Part shown: piece by piece, positions 1 through 12,494 of the stretch | Numbering within the stretch: the stretch's first letter is position 1 | Layout of the letters: each line of letters begins with the position of its first letter | DNA from: Nyssa sinensis | Lineage: Eukaryota > Streptophyta > Magnoliopsida > Cornales > Nyssaceae | Direction: 5' to 3' | Length of the DNA stretch: 64,000 nucleotides | NCBI GenBank assembly: GCA_008638375.1 | Contig: CM018036.1 | Span: 11,160,328 to 11,224,327 of the forward strand | Position numbers and translations under genes: made by a program | The notes under the pieces: model-generated | The model's input: the letters and a program-made list of their open reading frames with translations, nothing else | What the model was told of the DNA's origin: nothing | Database searches by the model: none

Positions 1-351
1 TAATTACTAAAAATATGAAGAAGAAAAGTGAGTGTAATTTATATTAAATATTTTTAAGTAAATTAAGTATTATTATTATATTATATTATAAATATATATA
101 TATATATAAATATATTAGTCACTGTCAGTCATCAAGTTGGGTGGTCGATGACGTTAACTTGCACATGTTTAAGTCAAAAGACTACTTTTCAATTTTTTTT
201 AAATTAATTAATCTAAACAAAGGTTCAAATTTTAAAAAATTAATTAAAATGACTTGTCAAAAATTTTTTTAAAACTCATGCCTCTCAAATACTACTCAAA
301 CTGAGCTTTAGAGTTTTGATAAACACAAAAATATATATTATTATACAATTA

Positions 352-387
<36 letters not shown>

Positions 388-1186
388 ATGATGGATGTAG
401 TACGTGGACTACCAAAGTCTTCTAATAAAAACAAAACATGCAAACTACAAGATGACGAAGAAGCCGCATAATTTAAGTGTTTATATCCTTCTTCACATGT
501 GGCCATGGATATGCCATAGAAAAACACGACAAAAACACCAAAATCAAACTTACAGATTGAACTTAATTTACTTGTAATACATTTTCCTTAGAGCAGATAG
601 TGACTTCTAATGGATGTACCCTTTTGCCTTCATTATCATCGTAACGTTCACGAGACACCGAGTCGCTATTCAAGTCTTTTTTTTTTTCCTCAGCTCGTGA
701 GGAAGCTGGCTTTTGGGTTCACACGACAATATTTCTAGGTAGTTTCAAAATATAAGAAAATTCTCGCCTTTAAAAATTGAAAAAAAAAGCTAAAAAATAA
801 GTTTCAAGGAAACTTCTAATTAACTTCCAAGCCAAAGTTGAAACGTTGGTTGCACATTTATAGAGAGTTTTGTACCCTTCAGAGAACTTAAAATGCAAGG
901 ACTCTCGCATACATTACCAGGAAGTAGCCCAATGACCCTTGCTAATTACTCCGAAGAAAGCAAACACTAAAGCCACTTTCATTGTGTTTGCAACGCAATT
1001 TCCAATTTCCAACAACTTTTTCCACAAGGACTTCCAACCCAACTCATCCACACGCACATATATATATACACACAAACACATATACACATACACACATACA
1101 GAGATCACACTTTCTGTCTCTATATCTCTCTTGCACATTTTGAGAAGATTAGTGCTAGCTATTTGAACTGTTTCCATAATCGTAAT
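1..1186. other. AT-rich gene-free stretch
   Basis: No coding region or RNA gene is recognised here. The stretch is A/T-rich, with a (TA)n run near 352-381 and a second TA/CA-rich patch near 1058-1100. Short open frames cross the simple repeats but show no protein-like composition. The last 200 bases may hold the old promoter and leader of the pseudogene that follows. Confidence 0.6.
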
Positions 1187-1815
1187 ATGGCTAATAAGTC
1201 GGCTTCTCCTTTCTCATTTGTTGCTATAATCTTGTCGTGTATAATTCTAAGCTGGGTCACAACACTTGAGGACTTCTATTCATGTTTCAGGAATCTATTT
1301 CAAACCTTACTTCACTTCCTCTTCGTTACAAGGAAGGCTTGGGCTGCAGTCAAGAATGCCAGTGCCAAAGCTCCAACCCTTGAATCTCATGTAAATGATG
1401 ATAAGTTGTCCAGAGGAGATGTAGAAAAGTTGATGAGAAGATGCCGAGCCTAGAGGAGCGGGATAAAGTTTTTTTTTTTTTTTTTACTTTTCGACAAGCA
1501 TTGCATTTGCAGGGATGGAGTTATATCGCTTCAAGTTGTTTGTCTTTTGTTTTTATGTTTTAAGTTGGCTGCTTTCTAACTTATGTATGGGGTTGTTTGT
1601 GCCATCATATGATTTGTAGGTTCTAAGATGCCTACTCTTCATGGATTTTGGGTAATTACAATGATGTTTTTGCACCACCCTTGTTACTTTTACTTCAATT
1701 AAAAAAATTTTTTGGCTTATCCAAAAAAAAAGATTGTACTCTTGGATGATAATGGAGATGGTACGGGTTGATTCTGGTGAATTTGTGAAGCTTGTGGATG
1801 ACGGCTTTAGGATTG
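1187..1815 (+). pseudogene. Broken calmodulin-like (CML45/46-type) gene
   Basis: The first ATG opens a frame of 88 codons (1187-1453). It starts with MANKSASPFSF and a hydrophobic membrane-like segment (VAIILSCIILSWV), and ends with LSRGDVEKLMRRCRA. An N-terminal membrane segment followed by a 'LSR-DVE-VM' stretch is the layout of plant CML45/46-type calmodulin-like proteins. A shifted frame just after it reads PSLEERDKV, resembling the family's PSLEEVKEAF region. About 280 bases on, at 1742-1815, an EF-hand core appears split over two frames: LDDNGDG in one, then RVDSGEFVKLVDDGF in the next. This fits the last EF-hand, usually DENGDGRIDFNEFVKLM. The middle EF-hands are missing. The parts seen are therefore an N-terminus, an internal deletion, a poly-T stretch and a frameshifted C-terminal EF-hand. 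It could instead be a short expressed relict protein; I favour a pseudogene. Confidence 0.6.
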
Positions 1816-1904
1816 CCAAGGTTCTGTATCTTGTATTTACCTCCCAAAGCAAACAGAACGCTGTAATTTCTATTTATATACTTGACTCTCTTTTTTTATT
1901 TCAA

Positions 1905-3065
1905 GTATTTTTTTTTTAACCAGCAAAAAAAACAGAAGACTTTTATTAATTAAAAGAAACAAAGTTGATCAATACATTAATAAAAGAAGAAAAGGGACGG
2001 TGCAAGAAGAATCATTGTTAAAGACTTCCATCTTAACAAAGTTGACACAATGGAAGAGAGCATGGCCACCAACCAACTAAGATAAAAAGTTGGCAAGTTG
2101 CCAACTACTAACACAGTCAGAAGAAAATATGAAACAAGAACAGAAATATGCTGCCGCTCAAGACGATCCTCACCAGAGAGCATGGCCACCAAACCCATTA
2201 ACGAGAGCCACTAAAGCCATGCGACCCAATTATTGTATCACTGATAGTAATGTTTTATAGCACATATTTATATATATATGATGCACAGTATATTCACATA
2301 GTATAGATTGTTATTCTGACCCTCAAATGCATAAATTTACAACTATATAAGTATATATGTACAAACACATGTAAGTAAAATAGTACTCTATCTCTAAATG
2401 CCTTTGGGGTTTTTGGATGGAATAATTAAGTGAACAATACCAGGTCAAATCAGACCCAGTCCCAACTAAAGAGCAATGAAAGCTAATCTGAAAAATTTTG
2501 AAACAAAAAGAACCCCCAGCCACGCAAAAGCAACAACCAAGAAGATTTACAGTAACATCACTTAAAACCAGCAAAAAGGCGCCACATGAAGACCATCACA
2601 ACTAGAAGAAATAGCCTCACAAGAACAGTCCGGCTAGCAGAACAAAGAAAACATAGACCGAAACTCGATCGGGCAGGGAAGTGGCTATAGTAGAAGGGAT
2701 GAAGATGAATTAGGACCTTGGTTTTTCTGCACCCATTCCGCTTGCAGCTGTACCATTGTCTACTCCTTCTCCTTGGTAGAAAATCAAAGTTGATGGTGAT
2801 CGCCTGATATAGACCTTCTCAGAACCAAGACCAAAACCAATCAACTTTACCCAGCACAATTTTGAGAAGGCACGTGTCTGAATGTATCAATCTCAGAGCC
2901 ACCACCTCAATCTGAATCAACCCCGTCACCAAAAACTTGACTGGAATTAAAATCCAAATACTGCATCAACAGAAAGTGTCACCTTCCAAACCATTCTTTC
3001 CAAACTACACCGACATAACCACCACGAGCCCATCAAGAATACTCTGAATCCATCAACACTTTTCA
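1905..3065 (-). repeat. Possible LINE 3'-end remnant (minus strand)
   Basis: Read on the minus strand, this stretch is T/G-rich, non-coding, and ends near 1920-1950 in AATAAAAG followed by a short pyrimidine tail, as the 3' ends of plant LINEs often do. A 16-base string, agagcatggccaccaa, occurs twice (near 2056 and 2176). No reverse-transcriptase reading frame is left that I can recognise. This is a tentative call from base composition and the tail only. Confidence 0.25.
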
Positions 3066-3353
3066 AGCATTGCTATAACATATTTTTTTAATCATTTTTT
3101 TTCTAAATTTAAAGGTGATAAAACTTATTATAATAAACGAAGGTGAATCTCATATGATGTTTAATTTAAGCGTAAAAAAAATAAATATATATATATATAC
3201 ACACACTGTAGGTTTTAATAAAACAATAAAATGGAGATTAAATAACTACTTATGCAGTCAGATTCTCTGCTACATAGTCAAAAGAAATAAAAGAAAACTG
3301 GCAGATATAATATATCTATATATTTTGATATATCACGAAATGATAGACGAGTG

Positions 3354-3389
<36 letters not shown>

Positions 3390-3420
3390 ATATACTACGA
3401 AATGACCTACTAGTCTCCAC

Positions 3421-3960
3421 ATGACACGTGTACATACAAAGTACTCGTGTATACAGAACTACCTAAGGCTCTCCTATCCTAATACAACCAGACATACCAC
3501 CTTCAAAAATACCAAGCATACACATAAAAAAGGGTCTCGAGGTTACTACCTTGAATGCACTATCGATTTGAGGATAAGAAACAATACACAAGGAAACTGT
3601 CATTCAAGAATATCTCTCACTTCTTATTCTCACAAAGCGCAAAGATCAACATGGTAACTACCATCTTCGAATATCAATCAAATTTCTATTTTTGCGACTC
3701 TAAATCCTACTCAACTTGGGAGATCCGCAACCTATAAATTGAATCCTAAGGTGTGTTTTTTAATTACGCTTTCTGAATTACTTTCAATTATAGTTTCTTA
3801 CTTTAATTTTTATTAACTTTAGCATCGGAGTGACTACCGCCAGAGCTAACTCGGTGCCCTCTGATCTTCTTCTTTGAGTGTTCGACAGACTTTATTTTAG
3901 TGTTCGACAAGGGACGAAGAACAGAACCTCACTAATCAAAAAGTGTAACATCATATATAT
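3421..3960 (+). repeat. Relict LTR-like sequence, copy 1
   Basis: A less AT-rich island with an LTR-like end: near 3822-3860 it reads AGCATCGGAGTGACTACCGC followed by CAGAGCTAACTCGGTG and CCTCTGATC. The same block recurs, diverged, near 27748-27790 and 53676-53722. A 'CGGAGTG-CTACCGC-GGAG' motif is common near the polyadenylation region of plant LTR retrotransposons. No internal gag or pol frame accompanies it, so it looks like a solo LTR or a decayed fragment. Borders are approximate. Confidence 0.45.
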
Positions 3961-3983
3961 ATATATACATATACATATATATG

Positions 3984-4045
3984 TGGTGCCGTGAGCATCA
4001 CTTTCTTGTATATATATATACAAGAAAGTGATGCTCACGGCACCA
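3984..4045. repeat. Perfect 62-bp palindrome
   Basis: The left arm begins TGGTGCCGTGAGCATCAC and runs through TTTCTTG into TATATATATATA. The right arm is its exact reverse complement and ends GTGATGCTCACGGCACCA. Arms of about 31 bases pair perfectly around a TA-rich centre. Such a structure suggests the two joined ends of a fold-back (MITE-like) element, or a very young inverted duplication. Confidence 0.9.
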
Positions 4046-4773
4046 TGATTCTTTTCTTTTTGCTTTTTTGATTCAGATTAAGGGAAGATTTGGATTTTTT
4101 TGTTTTCCAAAATTTAAGCTAATTCAAGACTGAAAATTATATATCCATTACCTTGAAAAAAATTCTTCAATGCTCTCTATATAATGCATTCAAGCTAATG
4201 ATCATTTATCACACTTACAAAAATATGAATTATATATTAATGTAATAAATATTTATTGTGTCGGATATAATACACCCGAGACTAATAACCCATTCTGCAC
4301 GCCTAGCTTGACCCTATGGGCTTGAACCGTGACTTTCCCTTGTTGCCTTAAAAGTCAAATGTCAGTTTGTTTTAATTTCAAAGAATACTTGATACTTGAC
4401 AGAGACAAAGCAAAAGAAAAGCTGTTGGTAAGTTGGTGGTTTCTGGAAATTAGTCAGCAGTTAAAAACATGTGCCATCTAGACATTACTGTATCACCATT
4501 TCCTGGTCAGCGACATCCCTTTCTGTTTTGCCAACAAATATAAATCTGCATTTTCCAATTGACCATTTCAAAAAAAAATTATAAATATTGACTTTATAGC
4601 TTAATTTAGGTATAAAATTAATTGATTGATTGATTATATTAATTAATTGTATAAATTAATTTAAGATAATTTCGTTATTTATTTGCAAATTGTGATTGTA
4701 AATTTTAACCTTTTAAAAAATATATTTTTTATTTATTTTTTTGAATACTTTCGACATATATATATATATATAT

Positions 4774-4992
4774 AGAAGAAGTTTATAATAAACATGGATG
4801 GAGTAAGGAATTTGCAATTAAAACATACCAAAGATCAATAGACATTAACGTGGCTCCAATTTCCTTTCTTCTTCTTTAATATATATATAGAAGAAGTTCA
4901 TAATAAACATGGATGGTGTAAGGAATTTGTAAGTAAAACATACCAAAGAATAGCAGACATTAAAGTAGCTCCTTCCTTTCTTCTTCTTTAAT
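4774..4992. repeat. Two-copy tandem duplication, about 115 bp
   Basis: Two direct copies start with AGAAGAAGTT (4774 and 4889), both contain ATAATAAACATGGATGG, and both end in a TTTCTTCTTCTTTAAT tract. They differ by scattered substitutions and small indels. No gene is involved. Confidence 0.85.
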
Positions 4993-4999
4993 GCAAATG

Positions 5000-7900
5000 A
5001 CAGATGACAGAAAGCTCAACATATGCATGCGTGGCTACTCTTTCTGATTCCAACATATATTTAAGATGAAGCTTTTGATCCAAAATCATGCATACTGGAA
5101 GCAGTCAGCATTTTAACAAGAAAAAATTATATATATAAGCAAGCCTAATCGCAGGCTGCAGAGCAGTACTCAAATTGACAGAAAATCCTTCTATGAATTT
5201 GTTGGCCTTTTGAGAAGCTAGCTTGGGGCCGGATTCACTGGTTTAAAAAACTATTGAAATGCTCATGTGTTTTTAAAGCAAAATGTATGTTTAAAATTTT
5301 CCCATAATATTCTGGTCCCATCCTAATTAAACTCATGTCAAACTCCATTCCTTAATTAACAAATGGTTAAAAAATAATGTTGCAATTTTCAAAGTATTAT
5401 TCATTACAGTAAAATACTAGCTCAATATTATTAGTTAGGAAAATTTTATTTAATCTATTTATTTTCATTTTAAATAAATATATTAATTAACATATGAATA
5501 TAAAATTATTATTGGAACAAAATTAAATTAGTAAATAAAGCATAAGAAAATATTTGAAAGAGAATTGCGAGGCATAATATCATTGTTCTGAAGCATAAAG
5601 GTACGTATAGACAATTTACAACGCCTCCAAGATCTAATCGACTGCTTACACTCAGAGTGATCAAACTCCATCAACGACCTATTGTTTTATCTTCACTTGT
5701 TGTCTTTCTTTTTTAATTACCGAGGTAATATAGAGAACAACAACAACACACAGAAAGAAATGAAGAAGAAGAGTAATGGAGGAGGTTGAGTGTGAAGACT
5801 ACTATTTAGAAGTGGGGTAGTAAGTGCCAAAGAAAACTAAAGTTGTAACTCATGTGGGCACAAAATGCCAATAAAAAACTCAAATTAAAAACCCAAATAA
5901 TAATATGTTTTAATTTATTAAATTCTATTTTTATTAATATTCTAACAAATATATGTTAATTGTTATATTCATTTTTTTTCCTAAAAAAAAAAAAGACAGT
6001 AAGAAGCAGGAATTGAAAGTATCATATATCTTAATTTTGAATTTCTTGTCCGAGACTTCACTCTACCCATTTTTATGATTGTGATTATAGATGGTGATTA
6101 ATTAATTATGGGAGAGGCATCAGAGGATCTACACCACTGATTTAGGAGAGTAAAAAAAACAAAAAAATAAAATTTAAGGGATTTTTTTTTTGGTATAAAT
6201 ATAAAAAAAAAAAAATTAAGGGAACAACTGCTATTTTATTTTAAAAAATATTTTTATAATATATAAAGATAAAAAAAAAATCACATTTTAAAAAGTTTAG
6301 AGGATCAGTGCCCCGGGCCCTAGACACTATGTGGCACCGCCACTAGGGGGAGGGGGTGTATAAAGTTAATCAACGTTTAAAAACATTGTGATGATTTGAA
6401 TCGTAAAAATAATCTTTTCATTCATAAATTAAAATTATGTATATCTAATTTTCTTTAAATTCTAGTATAGCAAAAGCCTCGTTTGTAAGTCTTTATTTCA
6501 TGTGAACTGATTGGGATTTATGCTTGTACAGTGAGTAAAGCTCCCTCAACATCCCTTGCTGCAAGTTACAAGATTTTCTTGTATTGTATGACCCTCGACT
6601 TGGCATCACCTTGAGAGCTACTTAACAGTGTAATGGTATAATTTAAAGTTAATTAGTGTTGAGTACTCTATAATTTATCATCAAACTAACGCCATTAGTT
6701 TTGGGATACTTTTTGCCTTCTAATTTTATATTTACGTTCGTAAAAATGATACCGGGAAACATTTTACTCATTTGATTAAATTTTTAATACAAATTCTGTG
6801 CTAATTTTGCTTTCGCATTTATGAAAACAGTTTTATATTATTTTTTGCCAGACAGACTTGCATTTGAGGGAAAAAAAAACACACTTCACACACCTGCTAA
6901 GACCTGTCCTATTTACTTGGATAAATAGGAGGTAAATGAGGTAAGAGAATAACCGGTTAATTATGCAGGAGCACTAGATAAGAGGATTAAATGTAATTTT
7001 TCATTCATATTTTAATAACGAATGAAGAAAATGTAAATATAATCTTCTGACTTAGTAAAAAAAATTATATATTTTTTTATTATTATGTCTCAAGAATGTG
7101 TGTATTTTTTTGTTTTTTTATAATATAATTTTAAAATTAGAATTAGTATTATAACAAATTTATTAAAAAAAAATTTATTTTTTTATTTTTATCTAGTTTT
7201 AAAATAAAAATAAATTAAATAAAATAACGATTAAAAATGTGTTTCACTGGTTACCGAGAATATGAACATAACTCTAAATTGCGTTTGATTGTCAAATCTT
7301 GACAGAAAAAAAAAAAAGTTGATTATTGAAAAAGCAACTAAAGTTGCATTTTGAAAAGGCAAAAAAGGACACTGTCGCACATCAATCAGAGGCATTCTTC
7401 TCCCGCACGAAAGAAATGTTTTGAATGGTCCCGCGTAGGAGAGAAATTGTTTTGAATGGTTCGATACAATGAACTGACAGTTTGTTTCTCTAACAATTTG
7501 TTTGAATTGGAAAATTTAGAAAGAAAGAAAAAGAAAGGCAAATAAAAATAATGTTATTTTCTGATTGGTTTAAAATTAAAAAAAAAAAAAAAGAGAGAAA
7601 GAGGATGGGGATGGGGGGAAGAGTTTTTAACATTTATTTTATTTTTACTTTATTTAATTTATTCTCCTTTTGAAAGTGGACGATAACGAAAAGAAATGGG
7701 AGTCTTTAATGAAATTTTATAATATTAATTCTAATATTAAAATTATAAAATAAAAATAAAAAAGACACTTAAGAAATGAGAGAGTCTTTAATAAAATTTT
7801 ATAATATTAATTCTAATATTAAAATTATAAAAGAAAAAATTAAAAAAAAAAAGACATCTCTATCCTAGAGTAAAATAGTAAATATATATATATATATATA

Positions 7901-8885
7901 TTCATTTCTTTCTTTCTATTGTTGTTCTCATGTAAGATGAGAAGATTACATTCTCTTTTTTTACGTTTGTTATCCAAGTATGAAAGAAGAATTATGTTTT
8001 CCTCTCCTCCCCTCTCCTCTTCCTCATAACTGATATTATCATCTCCTCTTATTTCTTTCTTATATATCAAAGCATGGTGTAATAGTATTCTATCACATGT
8101 AATATGACACATCTTTTTTTAATGGAATATAATACATGTGAAAGAGTGTTATTAAAAAAATACATTAATGCGTAATGTAACAGACTTGTCCAAAAATATC
8201 TCACACACGTTGCCTCGTCGAAGTTATATTCAGTAGTATCTTAGGAGCATGGTCCTAAAAATCAGATAATATGTAAGATGTATAAAAATTTATTGTAACT
8301 ATACATGTGTCATATCATTTGACCGCATGATGCGATGATTTGGGTGTAATGAGAATTTTCCTGCCCCATGCCCTTCTTCTTCTTCACGTTCTGTAAATCA
8401 AAGACATTATTGTCCCACACGCTGCAATAGTCCTTGAAACAGGAAATAACTATGGGACTTGTATTTATTTATTTTTATTTTTTTTTGGGTGGGTTAATCC
8501 TAATTAACTTAGCAAAAGAAAAAATAAAATTGATATATTTAAAAATTAAATAATAAAATTAACAAAAAATAATAATTATAAATACAAATATATTGGCAAG
8601 GAATTTTAAAAAAAATCTTGAAAAACTATTTATTATCATAACTAAACATGTTTTTATATTTTTCAACTTTAAAACTGATTTCAAATTATTATATTCAAAC
8701 GTATTTTCACAGTTTTTAAAAAATGAATTATAAAATTTGACACATTTTAAAAACATGTTACCAAAAATCATATCTGAATTACTATTCTCTCATCTCCATT
8801 ATTTTCTTTTCTAATTTTAAATCAAGCATAAAATAACTTCTCTATTATTTATATTTCCTCTCTTTTCTTTCCAAATCTCTTAATA
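5000..8885. other. AT-rich intergenic DNA
   Basis: I see no coding region or RNA gene. Most of the stretch is poly-A/T with short simple repeats. One local two-copy tandem duplication of about 92 bases lies near 7700-7836: the block GTCTTTAATRAAATTTTATA is followed in both copies by ATATTAATTCTAATATTAAA. A (TA)n run lies near 7880-7900. Confidence 0.6.
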
Positions 8886-8897
8886 TAAGTGTAATAT

Positions 8898-9660
8898 TAG
8901 TGTTAGGATAAAAATGCTTAAAAAAAATTAGGACATCCTATGGAAGTGTTAAAGGTGTGCTTTAAGCTTAAGCACCAATTAAGAGCTTATTGTCCTTATA
9001 ACAGTATCAAAAGGATTTCGTCGATTTATTTTATATATATTATAATTTCTATTAGACTTTTGTTTGGATCTTATTAGAAAGATTAGGTTACTTCATTGCA
9101 ATATAGAGGTCATGGTGTTAGGATAAAAATGCTTAAAAAAAAAACTAGAACACACTATCGAAATGTCGTGCTTTAAGCTTAAGCACCAATTAAGAGCTTA
9201 AAGTGCTTTACTCACCAGTATTAGAAGGACTTTTCCGATTTGTTTATATATATATCGTGCTTTAAGCTTAAGCACCAATTAAGAGCTTAAAGTGCTTTAC
9301 TCACCAGTATTAAAAGGACTTTTCCGATTTGTTTATATATATATATATAACTTCTATTAGATTTTTGTTTGAATCTTATTCCAATTATAAGTTTACTTAT
9401 GTTGAAATTGGAGGCCCAGTTTTAAGGTGTTAAGGAGAAGGAAAGAGGACACTTATATATATATATATAGATATAGATATATAAGAGCTTAAAGCACTTA
9501 ACTCACCAGTATTAAAAGGACTTTCCCGATTTGTTTTATATATAAGAGCTTAAAGCGCTTAACTCACCAGTATTAAAAGGACTTTCCCGATTTGTTTTAT
9601 ATATATATATATATATATATTATAACTTCTATTAGATTTTTGTTCGAATCTTATTACAAT
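8898..9660. repeat. Local array of diverged short repeats
   Basis: The motif GTGCTTTAAGCTTAAGCACC is a near-palindrome and is followed by AATTAAGAGCTTA. It occurs three times (near 8956, 9169 and 9258). A second motif, ACTCACCAGTATTAAAAGG, followed by ACTTTYCCGATTTGTTT, occurs four times (about 9211, 9299, 9502 and 9566, with small changes). A third, CTTCTATTAGATTTTTGTT, recurs near 9044, 9352 and 9626. The array overlaps the low-coordinate LTR of the TRIM-like element that follows. Confidence 0.75.
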
Positions 9661-9887
9661 GATAAGTTTACTTATGTTGCGTCGTTGAGGACAATCCAAG
9701 TGCAAGGGGATTACGTTGCGTTGTTGAGGAAGGCTCTGATACCATGTTAAAATTAGAGATTCAGCTTTAAATCAGCTCCTTAAAGCCCAGATGTTAAGGA
9801 GAGGGAGAGAGGACCCTTATATAGTGCGCAGGTGGGCTGTGTAAGGGCGATGTAAGATTACGTTGCGTCGCTAAGGATAATCCAACA
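9405..9887 (-). mobile_element. TRIM-like LTR element, minus strand, one LTR expanded
   Basis: On the minus strand an LTR runs from TGTTGGATTATCC (9887) to TTTTAACA (9745). It is followed at once by TGGTATCAGAGC (9744-9733), the primer-binding site complementary to the 3' part of initiator tRNA-Met. A short spacer leads to a second LTR-like start (TTGGATTGTCC, about 9700). The matching LTR end (CCTCCAATTTCAACA) is near 9405. The second LTR is about twice as long as the first because it contains tandem copies of the 'cttaactcaccagtatt' unit. There is no coding capacity, as expected of a TRIM. It resembles the plus-strand TRIM at 35.6-35.9 kb. Confidence 0.65.
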
Positions 9888-9899
9888 ACTTCATTATAA

Positions 9900-12380
9900 C
9901 ATAGCTGTCATGTATTTAAATTGTGAAAATAGTTTTATATTTTTTAAGATGCAAAAAAAAATTATGTACATCTAATCTATTCTAAACTTTACGATGATAA
10001 AAAAATTGATGAATTAGATTAGTCTTTTATTAAATATTTGCATCTTTTCATATCAAAAGTACTCCTCACAATCATTATATATTATACTTTTATATAATAT
10101 ATTATATTATATATACAAAGTATTTATTAAATAAAGGACAAATAAGAAATTTATACTCTATAATTATTTTTCAATTTTTTTCTTAAATAGACAATTGCTT
10201 ATTTTAATTGCCACTTATATTCAACTATTTATCCTTATTAATACATATTCTTATTAGCAATAATCAAAAACTCCCCCCTAAACGCGAACTAAATCATAAT
10301 AGAACAATGATGAATTTAGGATAGATCACAGTCAGATGTGATTTGAATCATTTGATCCATTTTTAGAACGTTAGTGCTAAGTTCTCTCACACCTGAAAAA
10401 TGAAAAAAGACATTTCTAAAGTTCTAATTCTGAACCTAAAATGTTATTTGAGAATTCTTCAAACTGCTTTAATCTGACTCTACTCTGTTCAAGTTCTAAG
10501 TGTGAACTGATGTACTATTAAAATATATTTACAAAATAATTTAAAATTTAAAATCAGTTCTATAAATGAAGGGTATTTTTGAGTTATGGAAAGAAATGTT
10601 CCAACTCAAAACTCATTAGAGTTGTTCATTTTAAATTTTTAATGATCTCTTAAAAAAGTAGAAGTTATAATGACTTGTCAAATGATTCTTCAAAATTTGA
10701 TTTTGTCAAATTTTTTCTTAAATTTAAGAGTACTTTTAACAAATTATCAGAATTTGAATGGTACGGATATTTTCAATCTAATGGTTTAAATTTAATCAAA
10801 ATTATTTTTTTTGGATAAAAAAAGACAAAAATAACTCTTAGCATCGGAACAAAAATATAAAAAAATAATTTTTTAATAGTATAATATTATTAAAATTGAC
10901 CTTTAATTCCAATAAAATAACTTTTACCATGAGAGTTAAATTATAAATTGGTATCAGAAGCGAGGTCTTTTTGGATGAATCTAATACACTTACGTATCAA
11001 TGCACCTTTAATTAGAGGTGCACAAAAAAACCGGAACTATGAAACCGAACCAACTCGAACCGAATAATTCAGATTGGGTCGGTTCTAGAACAGATTTTTT
11101 TGGGTTAGTTCTGATTTAAAATTCAGGTAAAGTGACCCAACTTGATAACCGAACTTTTAAAAAAAAATCTTGAAAATAATATGTATAATACATATATAAA
11201 TAGTATATATGTGTATTAGTGTGTGTGTGTGTGTGTATATATATATCATATTGAATAGTAAAGGAATTAATGTATTAGTGTATATATAATACATATTGAC
11301 AAATTTATTGATTATTTTTTCACATTCAATGTGAATTTGACCCCAAATCTATCCCTAAGAAATTGGTCTTACTCTTACTTTTGGATTTTTTTTGAGAAAT
11401 TAATTTGACAAGTTTTTCCTACTTTTTTCTAAAGCTCCCCACCAATTTAAGTGAAATCAAGTAAGAATGTGATCGTTAATCTCTCTCTTTTGCTAATACT
11501 TTTGTAAAGGTTTTGAAAACGAAATCATGTTATGATTTTAGAAATATAAATATATATATATATATGTGTGTGTATATATATATCAACAAATTATTTGTTT
11601 TAAATAGTATATATGTATTATAACAACTACCCATAATCAATGTTACTCTCTCACACTTCTTTAAACTTTTTTATTCATCCTTTTATTTAATTTTTTTTAA
11701 TCATTGTAATATAAATGTGAAAATAATTTATCTTTTTTATGCCAAAATAGTAATCATATTTTTTAAGAAAAAAATTTATGTCATACCCTTTAAAAATAAT
11801 ATATTTCTTACTATCTATTACTAACTGTAAGAGATTTGCAAGAGATAGGATTATAAGAGTATTCAAAAATCAGTCTATTTTAATGATTTTGTTGTTTACT
11901 ATCAAATTTAGAAAGACAAAAAAAAAAAAAAAAAAACGGTTCAACCCAACCCAACCCAACCTAATCCAAAAATATTTGAGTCGGGTTGGGGTGAATTGGG
12001 TTTACTTCTATTTTTTTTTTTTTTTGAATCACTTAAAGTTAGGTCGATTTCGATTTCATTATAATCCAATCAAATCCAACCCATATCTACTCCTACCCTT
12101 AATAATAGTCTCACACATATATCACGTCTTAATAAAAAATATTAATTATATAATACATATTAAAATATTATTAAACAAACAAATTACCATACGGATCCAT
12201 TCAAGAATTTTCCAAAAAATCCGGTTAGTTATTCTTCTCGCGTGTCGGATAAATTGCGCCTGGACGCCGTAAAAAGACATTGGCTACCCCTATTCGCAAG
12301 AAGCATTTCTTGGTTCAAAGCATTGTACGTATATTCTGGCCGAACCACGGTCACAAAACCTCACCGCCCGTTCAGCTCTC
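9900..12380. other. AT-rich intergenic DNA upstream of the MADS gene
   Basis: No gene is recognised. Simple repeats include (GT)n(TA)n near 11218-11247 and 11563-11583. An A-rich run at 11918-11936 is followed by an AACCC-rich stretch (11941-11960), with a partly complementary GGGTTGGGG stretch near 11983. Open frames here cross low-complexity sequence only. Confidence 0.55.
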
Positions 12381-12389
12381 TTCTCTCTT

Positions 12390-12494
12390 TACACACACAT
12401 AATTTCGCATGGTTGGTTCGTGAAATTTCTGACACTTCCCGGTTCTCTCGCTCCTTTTCACGACCGAAATCACAGCATAGCCCATCGTCCAATT
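12390..12494 (+). promoter_or_regulatory. Likely 5' UTR exon of the MADS gene
   Basis: Upstream of the MADS start codon lies a CT-rich leader-like stretch (ctctcttctctctttacac onwards). The start codon sits one base after an acceptor (ttgcag, 13261-13266), so an upstream non-coding exon is expected. A plausible donor is at 12495 (aatt|gtaagc), with another at 12664 (ag|gtaacc). The leader intron would be about 600-770 bases. The transcription start is a guess. Confidence 0.4.

Noticed and set aside
11778..12272. 164-residue plus-strand frame
   Set aside because: Composition is driven by poly-A and AACCC repeats; no family features and it ends in the likely MADS promoter.
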